Assembly (NCBI RefSeq): GCF_000720455.1
Contig: NZ_JOAK01000013.1
Coordinates: 84,488-148,487 of the forward strand
Direction: 5' to 3'
Length of the DNA: 64,000 nt
Source: Streptomyces virginiae
GTDB taxonomy: Bacteria > Actinomycetota > Actinomycetes > Streptomycetales > Streptomycetaceae
The notes beneath the pieces are model-generated. The model saw nothing but the letters and a program-made list of their open reading frames with translations, was not told the origin of the DNA and made no database searches. The position numbers were made by a program, and so were the translations under genes. Shown here piece after piece: positions 56,457 to 63,997 of this stretch. Each line of letters begins with the position of its first letter. The first letter of the stretch is position 1.

Positions 56457-57418
56457 AACGACGGAAGGCATTCTCGGTCGCCGCACTGCTCGCGCTGACG
56501 GTCACGGTGACCGCGTGCGGGGGCGGATCGGCCGACGGAGAGAAGGCGAAGCAGGTCACCATGAACGAGCAGCAGGCCGTCGACCGGGCGGAAGAGATCA
56601 TCCGGCAGGCGGTGGACACCATGTCGCCCCAGCCGACGCTGGAGCGATTCGGCCCCGCGACCATCGGCCCCTGCATAGCCAGGGACGACAGCCGCAGTGA
56701 CGACCGGCTGCAGGCGACCCTCTTCTACAAGCTCACCGGGGTTCCCGGGACCGAGGCCAAGAATCTCGTGCTGCAGGCGCGGGACGCCTGGCTGAAGCAG
56801 GGCTACAAGTACAACTCGTCGAATGAGGAGGACATGTCCGGGCCCTTCCCCTGGGTCAGCATGCGTACGGAGCCGGACGACTTCTGGATGGAAGCCATCA
56901 CCGGGGTCCTGGACCGCGCCAAGGGCGAGGGCCTCGCCACCCTCAAGGTGGTGTCGCCGTGCTTCCTCCCGCCGGGCAAGAGCAAGGCCTCGGGGGCCGC
57001 CCCGGCCAGTCCCGCCGCGTTCGAGACCCCGTCGGCAGGTGACCCCGCCACCCGCCGCGCCCTGGGCCACTCCAGCCGGATCTACGACGCGTTGCAGGTC
57101 GGATCGGCGCCCGCGCAGCCCGGAGAAGGCCTCAGCACGGTCCGGGACGAGTCGGGCGCCTCGGTCCACCACGCCTGGTCCACCGTCCCGCTGCCGGAGG
57201 ACGAGAGGGCCGCCGCCGTGGGGCGCGCGCAGGGGTACTTCCGGAGCGCGGGATGGCACGTACGACCCATGCCGACGCCTGCGGGCGCCCCGGCCTTCGT
57301 CGCGGGCCACCCCGAAGAGCGCACGGTCGCGCAGGTCGCGGCCTCGGCCACCGGGGCGGTGCGCGTCGCGGTGACGACGCCCGCCGGCGGTCCGGCGCCC
57401 GCGGAGGCGGAGGCATGA
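56453..57418 (+). CDS. Lipoprotein of unknown function, two-part
   Basis: The 321-residue product starts at GTG 56453 behind GGAGG. A signal peptide with lipobox VTAC has lipidation at C22. The first module (about 35-165) contains LQARDAWLKQGYKYNSSNE. The second (about 190-310) contains AVGRAQGYFRSAGWHVRPM. The spacing of these two segments suggests repeated related modules joined by an Ala/Ser/Pro linker. It is coupled to the DUF1023 gene. A surface-exposed partner of the hydrolase is plausible. Confidence 0.75.
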   Translation: MKRRKAFSVAALLALTVTVTACGGGSADGEKAKQVTMNEQQAVDRAEEIIRQAVDTMSPQPTLERFGPATIGPCIARDDSRSDDRLQATLFYKLTGVPGTEAKNLVLQARDAWLKQGYKYNSSNEEDMSGPFPWVSMRTEPDDFWMEAITGVLDRAKGEGLATLKVVSPCFLPPGKSKASGAAPASPAAFETPSAGDPATRRALGHSSRIYDALQVGSAPAQPGEGLSTVRDESGASVHHAWSTVPLPEDERAAAVGRAQGYFRSAGWHVRPMPTPAGAPAFVAGHPEERTVAQVAASATGAVRVAVTTPAGGPAPAEAEA

Positions 57419-57468
57419 CGGCCGGCCCCCCGTGCAGCGGCGGCCGACCACGAGCGAGTCTGCCCGTC

Positions 57469-57490
57469 CCTGTCACAACTCTGTGACAGG
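57469..57490. promoter_or_regulatory. Inverted repeat between the two accessory operons
   Basis: CCTGTCACA and TGTGACAGG are perfect 9-base arms around ACTC. It may terminate the lipoprotein operon or act as an operator for the toxin operon, whose likely promoter starts 35 bases on. Confidence 0.55.
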
Positions 57491-57524
57491 CACGGTCGGC
57501 AGGCCGGAATGACTGCCATTCACT

Positions 57525-57552
57525 TTGCACCCGGCAACGCCAGGTTGATAGA
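57525..57552 (+). promoter_or_regulatory. Possible promoter of the toxin operon
   Basis: TTGCAC (57525-57530) is followed 16 bases later by GATAGA (57547-57552), with a TTG before it. The predicted leader is about 80 bases to the GTG at 57638. Confidence 0.4.
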
Positions 57553-57637
57553 AATGGATCACCAGTGCGGAGGGGTGGCGGTGCCGTCGCCCGCGTCGGG
57601 GCACTGGAGGGAAACGTTGTGAGGAACGGGGGGCAAC

Positions 57638-58021
57638 GTGTCTACGTGGGACATCAAGCCGGCCGGCGTCCAAGGCGTCTTGAACAAGACCGCTGAAGCA
57701 GGCAGCAAGTTCGAGGAAGAGTTCACGTCGTACAGCGACGGCGTGGTCGGCGCGGCGACGTGGGCGGGCACGATGGTGCTGGGCGGCACCGAACTTCCCA
57801 AGGAAGGTGCCTTCGGCCCTGTGGCCCAGGCATTGCTGGAGTTTCAGCAGCGAACGGAAAACGACCTGAAGTTCCTTCCCGTCCGGACGGGAAAGTCCAT
57901 CACCGGTGCACGCCTTGCCACTGAGGAGTACGTCAAGGGCGACCTGCAGATGGCGAAGAACAAGCAGGAGGAGTACTCCAAGGCTCCGACCGCGGAAGAG
58001 CTGAAGGGTCCCAAGAAGTGA
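57638..58021 (+). CDS. DUF6507-like small helical protein, toxin partner
   Basis: The 127-residue protein begins MSTWDIKPAGVQGVLNKTAEAG, which I recognise as the DUF6507 type found next to large WXG-linked effectors in Streptomyces (moderate confidence). It contains a mildly hydrophobic centre (VVGAATWAGTMVLGG) and a charged C-terminus. It resembles ESX-like partners or adaptors. Its stop overlaps the toxin GTG start (GTGA), so the two products are made together and may form a complex for export. Confidence 0.75.
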   Translation: MSTWDIKPAGVQGVLNKTAEAGSKFEEEFTSYSDGVVGAATWAGTMVLGGTELPKEGAFGPVAQALLEFQQRTENDLKFLPVRTGKSITGARLATEEYVKGDLQMAKNKQEEYSKAPTAEELKGPKK

Positions 58022-60243
58022 TCGACGTCGGGAAGATACCGACCTTCACCGGCAACCTGGAGACCCTGGAGACGCACGCGGCCGCGCTGAAGACGACCGC
58101 CTCCAGCATCCGCGGTACGGGCAGGGACGTGCACAACGCGTTCCAGGCGTTGGATCCGGTCTATGACGCCCCCGAACAGGAGGAGTTGCTCAACTCGACG
58201 ATTCCCGTGCGGGACAACGCGGACGCGTTCGCGACGAAGCTGGAGTCCGTCAGCGGCGCGCTGACGAACTTCGCGACGACCGCCCGCCCGCTGGTGGACA
58301 GGATGAAACAACTCCGCATCGACGCGGAGAAGTTCGTCGCGGACAACAAGGACGACGAGGACTGGCAGCAGGACCAGGGCAAGATCGACGAGAACGCCCG
58401 TCTCGTCCGTGAGGTCGGCGTGACCTGGGTGGCGTTCCAGGGCGTCGAGCGCGACGCGGCGAACAAGATCACCACGCTGGTGGGCGGCACGCACTTCGTC
58501 GTCGACGACGGCTCCCACAAGGTCGGCATGTACGGCTTCAGGGAGAGCGACGTCAAGGACGCCAGGGAAACGCCGTGGGGGACGGCCGACGAGCGCGAGT
58601 ACACGGGCCTGCGAGCCGCGTGGGAGTGGACGAAGGACAAGGTCGGCAGTGGCCTGAAGGGCTTCTTCGTCGACGGCGTCTGGGGCACCCTCAAGGGCCT
58701 GGGCAACATGGTCAACGTGTTCGACCTGGACACCCTCAAGAAGACCTGGTCGGGCATCGGCGATGTCTTCGAGGGTGTCAGCGGCTACCTCCTCACGCCG
58801 TGGGACTGGGCGATGGACAAGATGCTCGGCCCGGCCGACCACACCGACCGCGAGAAGAACAAGGCGGCCCTGCGCAACTTCGGCAAGTCGCTGGTCGCGT
58901 GGGACGAGTGGGGCAAGGATCCGGCGCGGGCCGGCGGGACGGTGGTGTTCAACGTCCTGACCATCGGCGCGGGTTCGTTCCTCAAGCTCGGCAGGGCCGG
59001 AAAGCTGGGCGTGGGCTCGGAGATCGCGACCGTGGTCGGCAAGGCGGGCGTGCTCGTCGACCCGATGAGCTACCTCGGGAAGGCCGCGAACGTCACCAAG
59101 ATCAAGGTCGGCGACTTCATGGAGGGCCTGAAGGCCAGCCGTGCGGGCGTCGACGACATGGCCCGCAACATGCCCGGCGGGACCTCGCCCCACCCGGCGG
59201 AGGCGACCGCGCCGCCCCCCGGCCACGAGTACGTCGACCCGAACGGCAACAAGCGCGTCATCGGCCACGACGGCGCCATCCGAGACGAGCACGGCAACGT
59301 CGTCCCCGACACCGAGCCCGTCAGGGAGCCGCACAAGGACGACCTGCCCAACACCCACGAGCCGGCACCGGCCAAGGAACGCGTCCTCGAAGGCGCGGGC
59401 GGCCCCAGCCACGCGGAGAACTCCACGGGCCACCCGACGGGCCCGGCGCACCCCGCGGGTGGGGGCGGCGCGCACGACACGCCGTCCCCGGCCGGCCACG
59501 CCGCAGACCGTCCGAGCGGTAACGGCAACGGCGGGGGCGCGGGCCCGCACCCTTCGCCGGGAGGCGGATCCGGTACGCACACGCCGTCCGGTGATGGCGG
59601 CTTCGGCGACACCCCGGGTGCAGGTACCGGCGGCCACTCGGACGGCGTGCACGCGGGCGACGGGAGTCACGGCGATGGCCCGGACGCTCCGAGCGAGCCG
59701 GGGGCGACGCCGAGCGATCGTGTGAACGAGCCGATTCCGGAGTTGACGGCTGAAGAGCGCGCCGGGCACTGGGGACACCTGGAGGACGTGGAGAAGCGGG
59801 CTCCGGAGGAATTCGACCACCTACAGCACGACCCCGACCATAGGGGTAAGGTCGACGTCAAGTCGATGGACGAAGCCCGGGTCGGCCTCGACCTGCGGGA
59901 ACAGGGACGCCTCCCCGCGGATATTCGCCGTCCAACCGTGCAGGACATGGGCGAGTTCTACTCGGAAACCACGGGCAAGTACTACGACATCAAGGGTGTA
60001 CATTCCTTCTGGCCCCCGTTCAACAACGTGAAGAACCCCGCTCTGCTTGCCCGGCCCTTCCCGGGTGCGTACAACCCGGCAAGGGATGTCGGTACCTGGG
60101 TGCATACCTTCACGGAGCAGATCGTTGAAAAGCACCGGGTAGTCGTTGTCGACGTCCGCAATGCGAATCAAGCGGCCATCGACAGCATCAGGGAAATCGT
60201 TGAAACGCATGGTTGGGGAGATCATGTCATCTGGTACCCGTGA
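58018..60243 (+). CDS. Polymorphic toxin with C-terminal CdiA-like nuclease domain
   Basis: The 741-residue protein has four parts. Residues 1-160 are helical and ESX/WXG-like (IPTFTGNLETLETHAAALKT). Residues 200-380 hold a hydrophobic central region (GFFVDGVWGTLKGLGNMVNVF, NVLTIGAGSFLKLGRAG). Residues 395-570 form a Gly/Pro/His-rich linker. The C-terminal module from about 600 has DEARVGLDLREQGRLP and GEFYSETTGKYYDIKG (D657, K659), resembling the tRNA nuclease domain of CdiA and the PD-(D/E)xK fold. No signal peptide is seen. The last 300 bases have visibly lower GC than the rest, a sign of module exchange. The overlapping downstream gene is the expected immunity gene. Confidence 0.8.
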   Translation: MIDVGKIPTFTGNLETLETHAAALKTTASSIRGTGRDVHNAFQALDPVYDAPEQEELLNSTIPVRDNADAFATKLESVSGALTNFATTARPLVDRMKQLRIDAEKFVADNKDDEDWQQDQGKIDENARLVREVGVTWVAFQGVERDAANKITTLVGGTHFVVDDGSHKVGMYGFRESDVKDARETPWGTADEREYTGLRAAWEWTKDKVGSGLKGFFVDGVWGTLKGLGNMVNVFDLDTLKKTWSGIGDVFEGVSGYLLTPWDWAMDKMLGPADHTDREKNKAALRNFGKSLVAWDEWGKDPARAGGTVVFNVLTIGAGSFLKLGRAGKLGVGSEIATVVGKAGVLVDPMSYLGKAANVTKIKVGDFMEGLKASRAGVDDMARNMPGGTSPHPAEATAPPPGHEYVDPNGNKRVIGHDGAIRDEHGNVVPDTEPVREPHKDDLPNTHEPAPAKERVLEGAGGPSHAENSTGHPTGPAHPAGGGGAHDTPSPAGHAADRPSGNGNGGGAGPHPSPGGGSGTHTPSGDGGFGDTPGAGTGGHSDGVHAGDGSHGDGPDAPSEPGATPSDRVNEPIPELTAEERAGHWGHLEDVEKRAPEEFDHLQHDPDHRGKVDVKSMDEARVGLDLREQGRLPADIRRPTVQDMGEFYSETTGKYYDIKGVHSFWPPFNNVKNPALLARPFPGAYNPARDVGTWVHTFTEQIVEKHRVVVVDVRNANQAAIDSIREIVETHGWGDHVIWYP

Positions 60244-60868
60244 GAACTGGGAGCCCAAGACGCTTCCGGTGGATCCCGAGGCAACGGGCCGGCTGCAGGA
60301 ATGGCTCACCGAAGAGGGCTTCAGCCTCTTCGGTGTCGAGCTCGACTTCCGCGGTGCGGACCTGTCGGGCGGAGACTTTTCCAGCTCGTGGTTCACGGAC
60401 TCCGTCCTGGCGGGCGTGCGGCTTGCGGGAGCGGTCCTCTACCGCGCCGACCTTCAGTCGGCGGATCTCACCGGCGCGGATCTGACCGGCGCAGACCTGG
60501 TCAGGGCGAACCTCGACAGGGCGGTGCTCAGGTCGGCGCGGCTCGACGGCGCCGACATGGTCAAAGCCTCGTTGCATGGGGTCGACGCGTCACGAGCGAG
60601 CTTCAGGGGGACGCGCATCATGGGCGCGTCCCTCCACGGAGTGGACCTGAGGGGCGCGGACCTGACCGACGCAGTCCTGTTCCAGAACACCTTCAAGGTC
60701 TCAGTCGACGACTCCACGACGGTGAGCGGCCTGACGGGCACTGTCTTCGGGCCGATCTCCGTCTTCAGTGGCGAATCGTCCCGGGAAGTGGGCGGCGCGG
60801 AGCTTGAGGCGTGGATCTCCGAGCGCGGTGGCAAGGTCGAAGTGATCGCCCCGGGGTCCCCGCAATAG
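60224..60868 (+). CDS. Pentapeptide-repeat protein, candidate immunity protein
   Basis: The 214-residue protein contains about 23 pentapeptide units of A(D/N)LxX type (residues 41-157; FRGADLSGGDF, ADLTGADLTGADL, ASLHGVDASRASF). A short helical N-terminus and a C-terminal non-repeat cap flank them. ATG 60224 follows GGGGAG and lies 20 bases inside the toxin gene, so both are translationally coupled. The position right behind the toxin module makes it the best candidate immunity factor. Pentapeptide-repeat immunity proteins are known for polymorphic toxins, but usually these solenoids mimic DNA, so pairing with a tRNase-like domain would be of interest. Confidence 0.85.
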   Translation: MSSGTRENWEPKTLPVDPEATGRLQEWLTEEGFSLFGVELDFRGADLSGGDFSSSWFTDSVLAGVRLAGAVLYRADLQSADLTGADLTGADLVRANLDRAVLRSARLDGADMVKASLHGVDASRASFRGTRIMGASLHGVDLRGADLTDAVLFQNTFKVSVDDSTTVSGLTGTVFGPISVFSGESSREVGGAELEAWISERGGKVEVIAPGSPQ

Positions 60869-60955
60869 GCCGGAGCGCGCCATCCTTTGGAACCGCAATT
60901 CAGGAGGCCGGAGCAGCCGATACCGCCGCGGTGACCGCTGTGCGGTGGTGACCCG

Positions 60956-61449
60956 GTGAGCTTTTCGATCCAGGTGGGTTGCCCGGCCGTCCGGAGGTGC
61001 GGATCGGCCACCGACATGGCTGACGCGGTCGGCGAGATGTACCCCACCGAGGGCGAGGACGCCATTCTCGTCTGGAATCTCGTACCGGTCCGGCTGTCCT
61101 ACGGCCATGACCTGGCGGCCCTTCTCGACGACCTGGTGCCCCTTCTCGAGGCGATCCGACGGCCGGGATTCTCGGAAACCGAGGTCTTCTGGGGGCGGAC
61201 ACGTTCGCGGCCGAGTGGAGAATCGTCCACCAGGCCGATCTCCTCAGGATCCACGCACGCTGGCACAGCACACTCGGCAACTACGAGGCGCTGCTGGCCG
61301 AACGGGGCGATGTCGTTGTTCCCGCAGCGGATTTCATCGGTGAGTGGGTGAAGGTTCTGCGGCGGATCGTCACCGATATCGAGGCGGAGCGTGTGGAGTT
61401 CGAGGACGTAGACCTCTTCCTCCGTACCACGGCCCTGCTCGCGGCCTGA
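60956..61449 (+). pseudogene. Frameshifted gene, possible immunity-type protein
   Basis: From GTG 60956 the frame codes for a plausible protein (MSFSIQVGCPAVRR ... SETEVFWG) up to the GGGGG at 61191-61195. The continuation is in another frame (ADTFAAEWRIVHQADLL ... DVDLFLRTTALLAA, stop 61447-61449). One extra G would restore a single 164-residue ORF. Both parts have natural composition. It could be a decayed gene, a phase-variable gene or a sequencing error. No family recognised. The position after a toxin/immunity pair suggests an additional immunity or effector-linked gene. Confidence 0.75.
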
Positions 61450-61507
61450 GCGGACCCGGCATGTATTGCGCCCGGCAGGGTCGAGGTGATTGAGGCGAGG
61501 GGGGTGA

Positions 61508-61795
61508 ATGGACGAGAGATTCAGGCGTTTCGTGAAGGGATATCTCAACTCCACGGAGGGATATGACACGAGCGGCTACCTCAGGCCTACGCTGCTGGGG
61601 TTCCGTGAACCGTTCGTCGAAGCGGTTCGTTCGGGTTTCATCCAGGCCTTGGCGGACGAATCCTTCGGGCCGGCCGAGTACGAGCGGCTGACCGATATCG
61701 AATTCTCCGACAGGAAGATCCTCCACGCCTACCTCAAGGACGTGTACGACTACCTGTTCGGTGATGCGCCCGAGCAGCCGATGCCGCCAGGGTGA
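61508..61795 (+). CDS. 95-residue protein, paralogue of the gene at 63667; possible CdiI-type immunity protein
   Basis: The product (MDERFRRFVKGYLNSTEGY...) is about 58% identical by eye, without gaps, to the product of 63667-63954. The shared core is SFGPAEYERLTDIEF and the shared end is QPMPPG. DNA in the core is 43 of 45 identical. I tentatively relate it to contact-dependent inhibition immunity proteins. After the stop, dropping one base from the GGG gives a further 22 codons (DCALREIEQVLGVAAEPGEPAY) to 61862, so the gene may once have been longer. Confidence 0.65.
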   Translation: MDERFRRFVKGYLNSTEGYDTSGYLRPTLLGFREPFVEAVRSGFIQALADESFGPAEYERLTDIEFSDRKILHAYLKDVYDYLFGDAPEQPMPPG

Positions 61796-61862
61796 CTGCG
61801 CCCTGCGGGAGATCGAGCAGGTACTCGGCGTCGCGGCGGAGCCTGGCGAGCCGGCGTACTAG

Positions 61863-62180
61863 GGATGCGCCGAGCGGTACGGCCTGAAGGCTCCCGACAT
61901 CATCGACGGGCTGGGCCCGGACGTCAGCGCGGGGCTCGGCTGGGGGGCGACGGCTGCAGCGGGACCAGGTGCCCGCTCCTGCAGGGCTGTGGTCCACCGG
62001 GTCCACCACTGCTCGGTACGCCCTGAACCGCATACCGGGCCACGCCGCGTTGATGAACGGTTCCGGCCCGCCGGTGGGCGAATTGTTCGACAGGAGGACC
62101 TGCTGACTTCCGGAAACGAACGAGTGCGCGCGGAGGTCCGCGAGGCACTGAGAGACATGACGACAAGGAACACGGCATGA
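61863..62180 (+). pseudogene. Coding remnants before the DUF6177-like gene
   Basis: The 381-base space after 61795 has no intact gene. One frame reads ERYGLKAPDIIDGLGPDVSAGLG early and SGNERVRAEVREALRDMTTRNTA late. A second frame reads ARYALNRIPGHAALMNGSGPPVGELFDRR in the middle (all in part). These look like pieces of one gene broken by indels. The last frame ends with a TGA overlapping the ATG at 62177, as a coupled upstream gene would. Confidence 0.45.
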
Positions 62181-63607
62181 CCAAGGACGTGATCGCGCTC
62201 ACCGAGCGCATGCCGGACGCGCTCAGCGTCCTGGCGGGCCTGCTCGCGGGCGGCCCGGACCTGTTGGTCGAGACCGCCGGCGAGGGGGCCGTCGTCCAGC
62301 TGTGCGACGCCGACGGCCGGCCGCTCGTCTCGATCGAGGTCCCGCTCATGCTTCAGGTGCCGGGCGAGGCGGCCCGGCTGCTGGGGCCGGGCGCCGAGCT
62401 GTCCGGCGACGGCCCGGCGTGGTGGGTCGAGGCCCGCGCCGCCGCGGGTGTACCGCAGGCCGAGCAGCTCGCCGGAGCCTTCGCGGCCCGCCTGACCATG
62501 CTGCTGGGCGGCAAGGTCTGGCCGCCGGACGCACCGGGCACCGTCGGCGCGGCCCGTCCGGTCGACGTCTCGGGCCTCACCGCCGTACCGGCGCCAGCCG
62601 CTGCCCAGCCGGCCGTGGACATGCTCACCGACAAGGCCGCCGTCGTCCTCCAGGACCGCCCCGTCGTCCCCATGACGAGCTGGCTCTCCGAGGTGCTGCG
62701 GGCCACCGTGGAGAGCGAGCGGTCCCTGCAGATCGTCACCCCGCCGCACTGCCGCCTCTCCACGCCCACCCGCCTGCTGCTGCAGTCCATGCCCTCCCGG
62801 TGGGTGGTGCAGGACGAGCGCTGCGGCTACTACGACGGTCTCACGGGCGCCGTGCTCACCTGGCAGGACGACGCCTTCTCCCCGGCCCGGGACGAGAACG
62901 GCGAGACCCCGGTGGCGGACGCCTTCACGGAGGAGGCCGGGCAGACCGATGAGCGTCAGCTCATCGTCTCCTTCCGTACCCTGCACCGCCCCACGGCGGA
63001 CCTGGTCCTGGGCGGAGCGCTGGAAGCCGCCTGGCGTGCGCTGACGGGCGCCCTGCCGGCCGGCTGGGGGACCTCGGAGCCCGCCGGTCTGACGTGGTCG
63101 CGGCGCCAGCTGACGGAGCTGGCGTACGAACGCGCCCCGCGCTCCACCTGGACCGTCGTCGTCGGCACCCCGGACCGGCCCGCGGTCGCCACCCTGCGCG
63201 TGATCCGCACCCCGGAGGGGGTGGAGGAGGACGTCACCCTCACCGTGGGCTACGGCCCGGGCGAGGAGATACCGTTCGAGGCCCTTCCGGGGCTGGCAGA
63301 GGAGCTGGTGACCCGGTACGGGCTCACGACCATGCTGTGCCAGCTGCGCGAAGCCCGCCGGGACCTGAGCGCCCCGCCCCACTACGAGCACCCGCCGATG
63401 CCGTACGCCTTCGTACTCGGCCCCGCGGAGGTCCAGGAGGCCGGGCGGGACACCGCGAGCAGGACACCGCTCGAGGAACGCCCGGTGCAACTGGGCCCGA
63501 GCGCCCGGCCGGGCTTCTACTACGCACTTGGAGACGCCGAGACCGCCGAGAGCTGGGCCGCCATGGAACGGCTGCTGCGGCACCTCCGCGGCGCGCCGCC
63601 CGCCTGA
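62177..63607 (+). CDS. DUF6177-like protein of WXG/type VII-linked loci
   Basis: The 476-residue soluble protein begins MTKDVIALTERMPDALSVLAGLLAGG. I recognise it, with moderate confidence, as DUF6177, found in Streptomyces near WXG100-type genes. No catalytic motif or membrane segment stands out. The C-terminal half alternates strands and helices (SFRTLHRPTADLVLGGALEAAW, TLTVGYGPGEEIPFEALPG, each in part). AAGGAAC lies ahead of the ATG. It is flanked by the two 95-residue paralogues. Confidence 0.7.
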   Translation: MTKDVIALTERMPDALSVLAGLLAGGPDLLVETAGEGAVVQLCDADGRPLVSIEVPLMLQVPGEAARLLGPGAELSGDGPAWWVEARAAAGVPQAEQLAGAFAARLTMLLGGKVWPPDAPGTVGAARPVDVSGLTAVPAPAAAQPAVDMLTDKAAVVLQDRPVVPMTSWLSEVLRATVESERSLQIVTPPHCRLSTPTRLLLQSMPSRWVVQDERCGYYDGLTGAVLTWQDDAFSPARDENGETPVADAFTEEAGQTDERQLIVSFRTLHRPTADLVLGGALEAAWRALTGALPAGWGTSEPAGLTWSRRQLTELAYERAPRSTWTVVVGTPDRPAVATLRVIRTPEGVEEDVTLTVGYGPGEEIPFEALPGLAEELVTRYGLTTMLCQLREARRDLSAPPHYEHPPMPYAFVLGPAEVQEAGRDTASRTPLEERPVQLGPSARPGFYYALGDAETAESWAAMERLLRHLRGAPPA

Positions 63608-63666
63608 CCGAGGGCAGTGGCCGGTCGTAGGCACACCTCAGCCGCCATTGCGGGGGAAGGACTGCA

Positions 63667-63954
63667 GTGGACCCCCTTTTCAGGAACTTCTTCAGAGCCC
63701 AGCTGAGCATTGAGCAGGGCTACTTCGTGGATGGCCGCCTGAGGCCCACCCTGCTGAGCTTCAGCGACTCCTATGTGGAGTTGATCCGGGCGGGGTTCGA
63801 GCAGATCGTCGCCGACGATTCCTTCGGGCCGGCCGAATACGAGCGACTGACCGATATCGAATTCCCTGACAGTGAAAGCCTGAAGTCCTACCTGCGGGCC
63901 ATGTACGCCTACCTGTTCGAGGGAGCTCCGCAGCAGCCGATGCCGCCGGGGTGA
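63667..63954 (+). CDS. 95-residue protein, paralogue of the gene at 61508; possible CdiI-type immunity protein
   Basis: The product (MDPLFRNFFRAQLSIEQGY...) has the same length as the 61508 product, the core SFGPAEYERLTDIEF, and the end QPMPPG. The GTG start follows GGGGGAAGGA. The duplicated gene suggests a local immunity-gene array of the kind seen downstream of polymorphic toxins. No downstream frame continues the homology as in the first copy. Confidence 0.65.
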   Translation: MDPLFRNFFRAQLSIEQGYFVDGRLRPTLLSFSDSYVELIRAGFEQIVADDSFGPAEYERLTDIEFPDSESLKSYLRAMYAYLFEGAPQQPMPPG

Positions 63955-63968
63955 GCGGGGGTGTGGTT

Positions 63969-63997
63969 GGGGCGGGGGCGGGGGCGGGGGCGGGGGC
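63969..63997. repeat. G-rich hexamer repeat at the window end
   Basis: Four consecutive copies of GGGGGC follow a GGGGC. Five G-runs with single-base spacers could form a G-quadruplex. The window ends here, so its full length is unknown. Confidence 0.8.

Noticed and set aside
61370..61726. A minus-strand frame opposite the first 95-residue gene.
   Set aside because: It covers two plus-strand coding segments with better composition and conservation (the paralogue at 63667), so it is a shadow.
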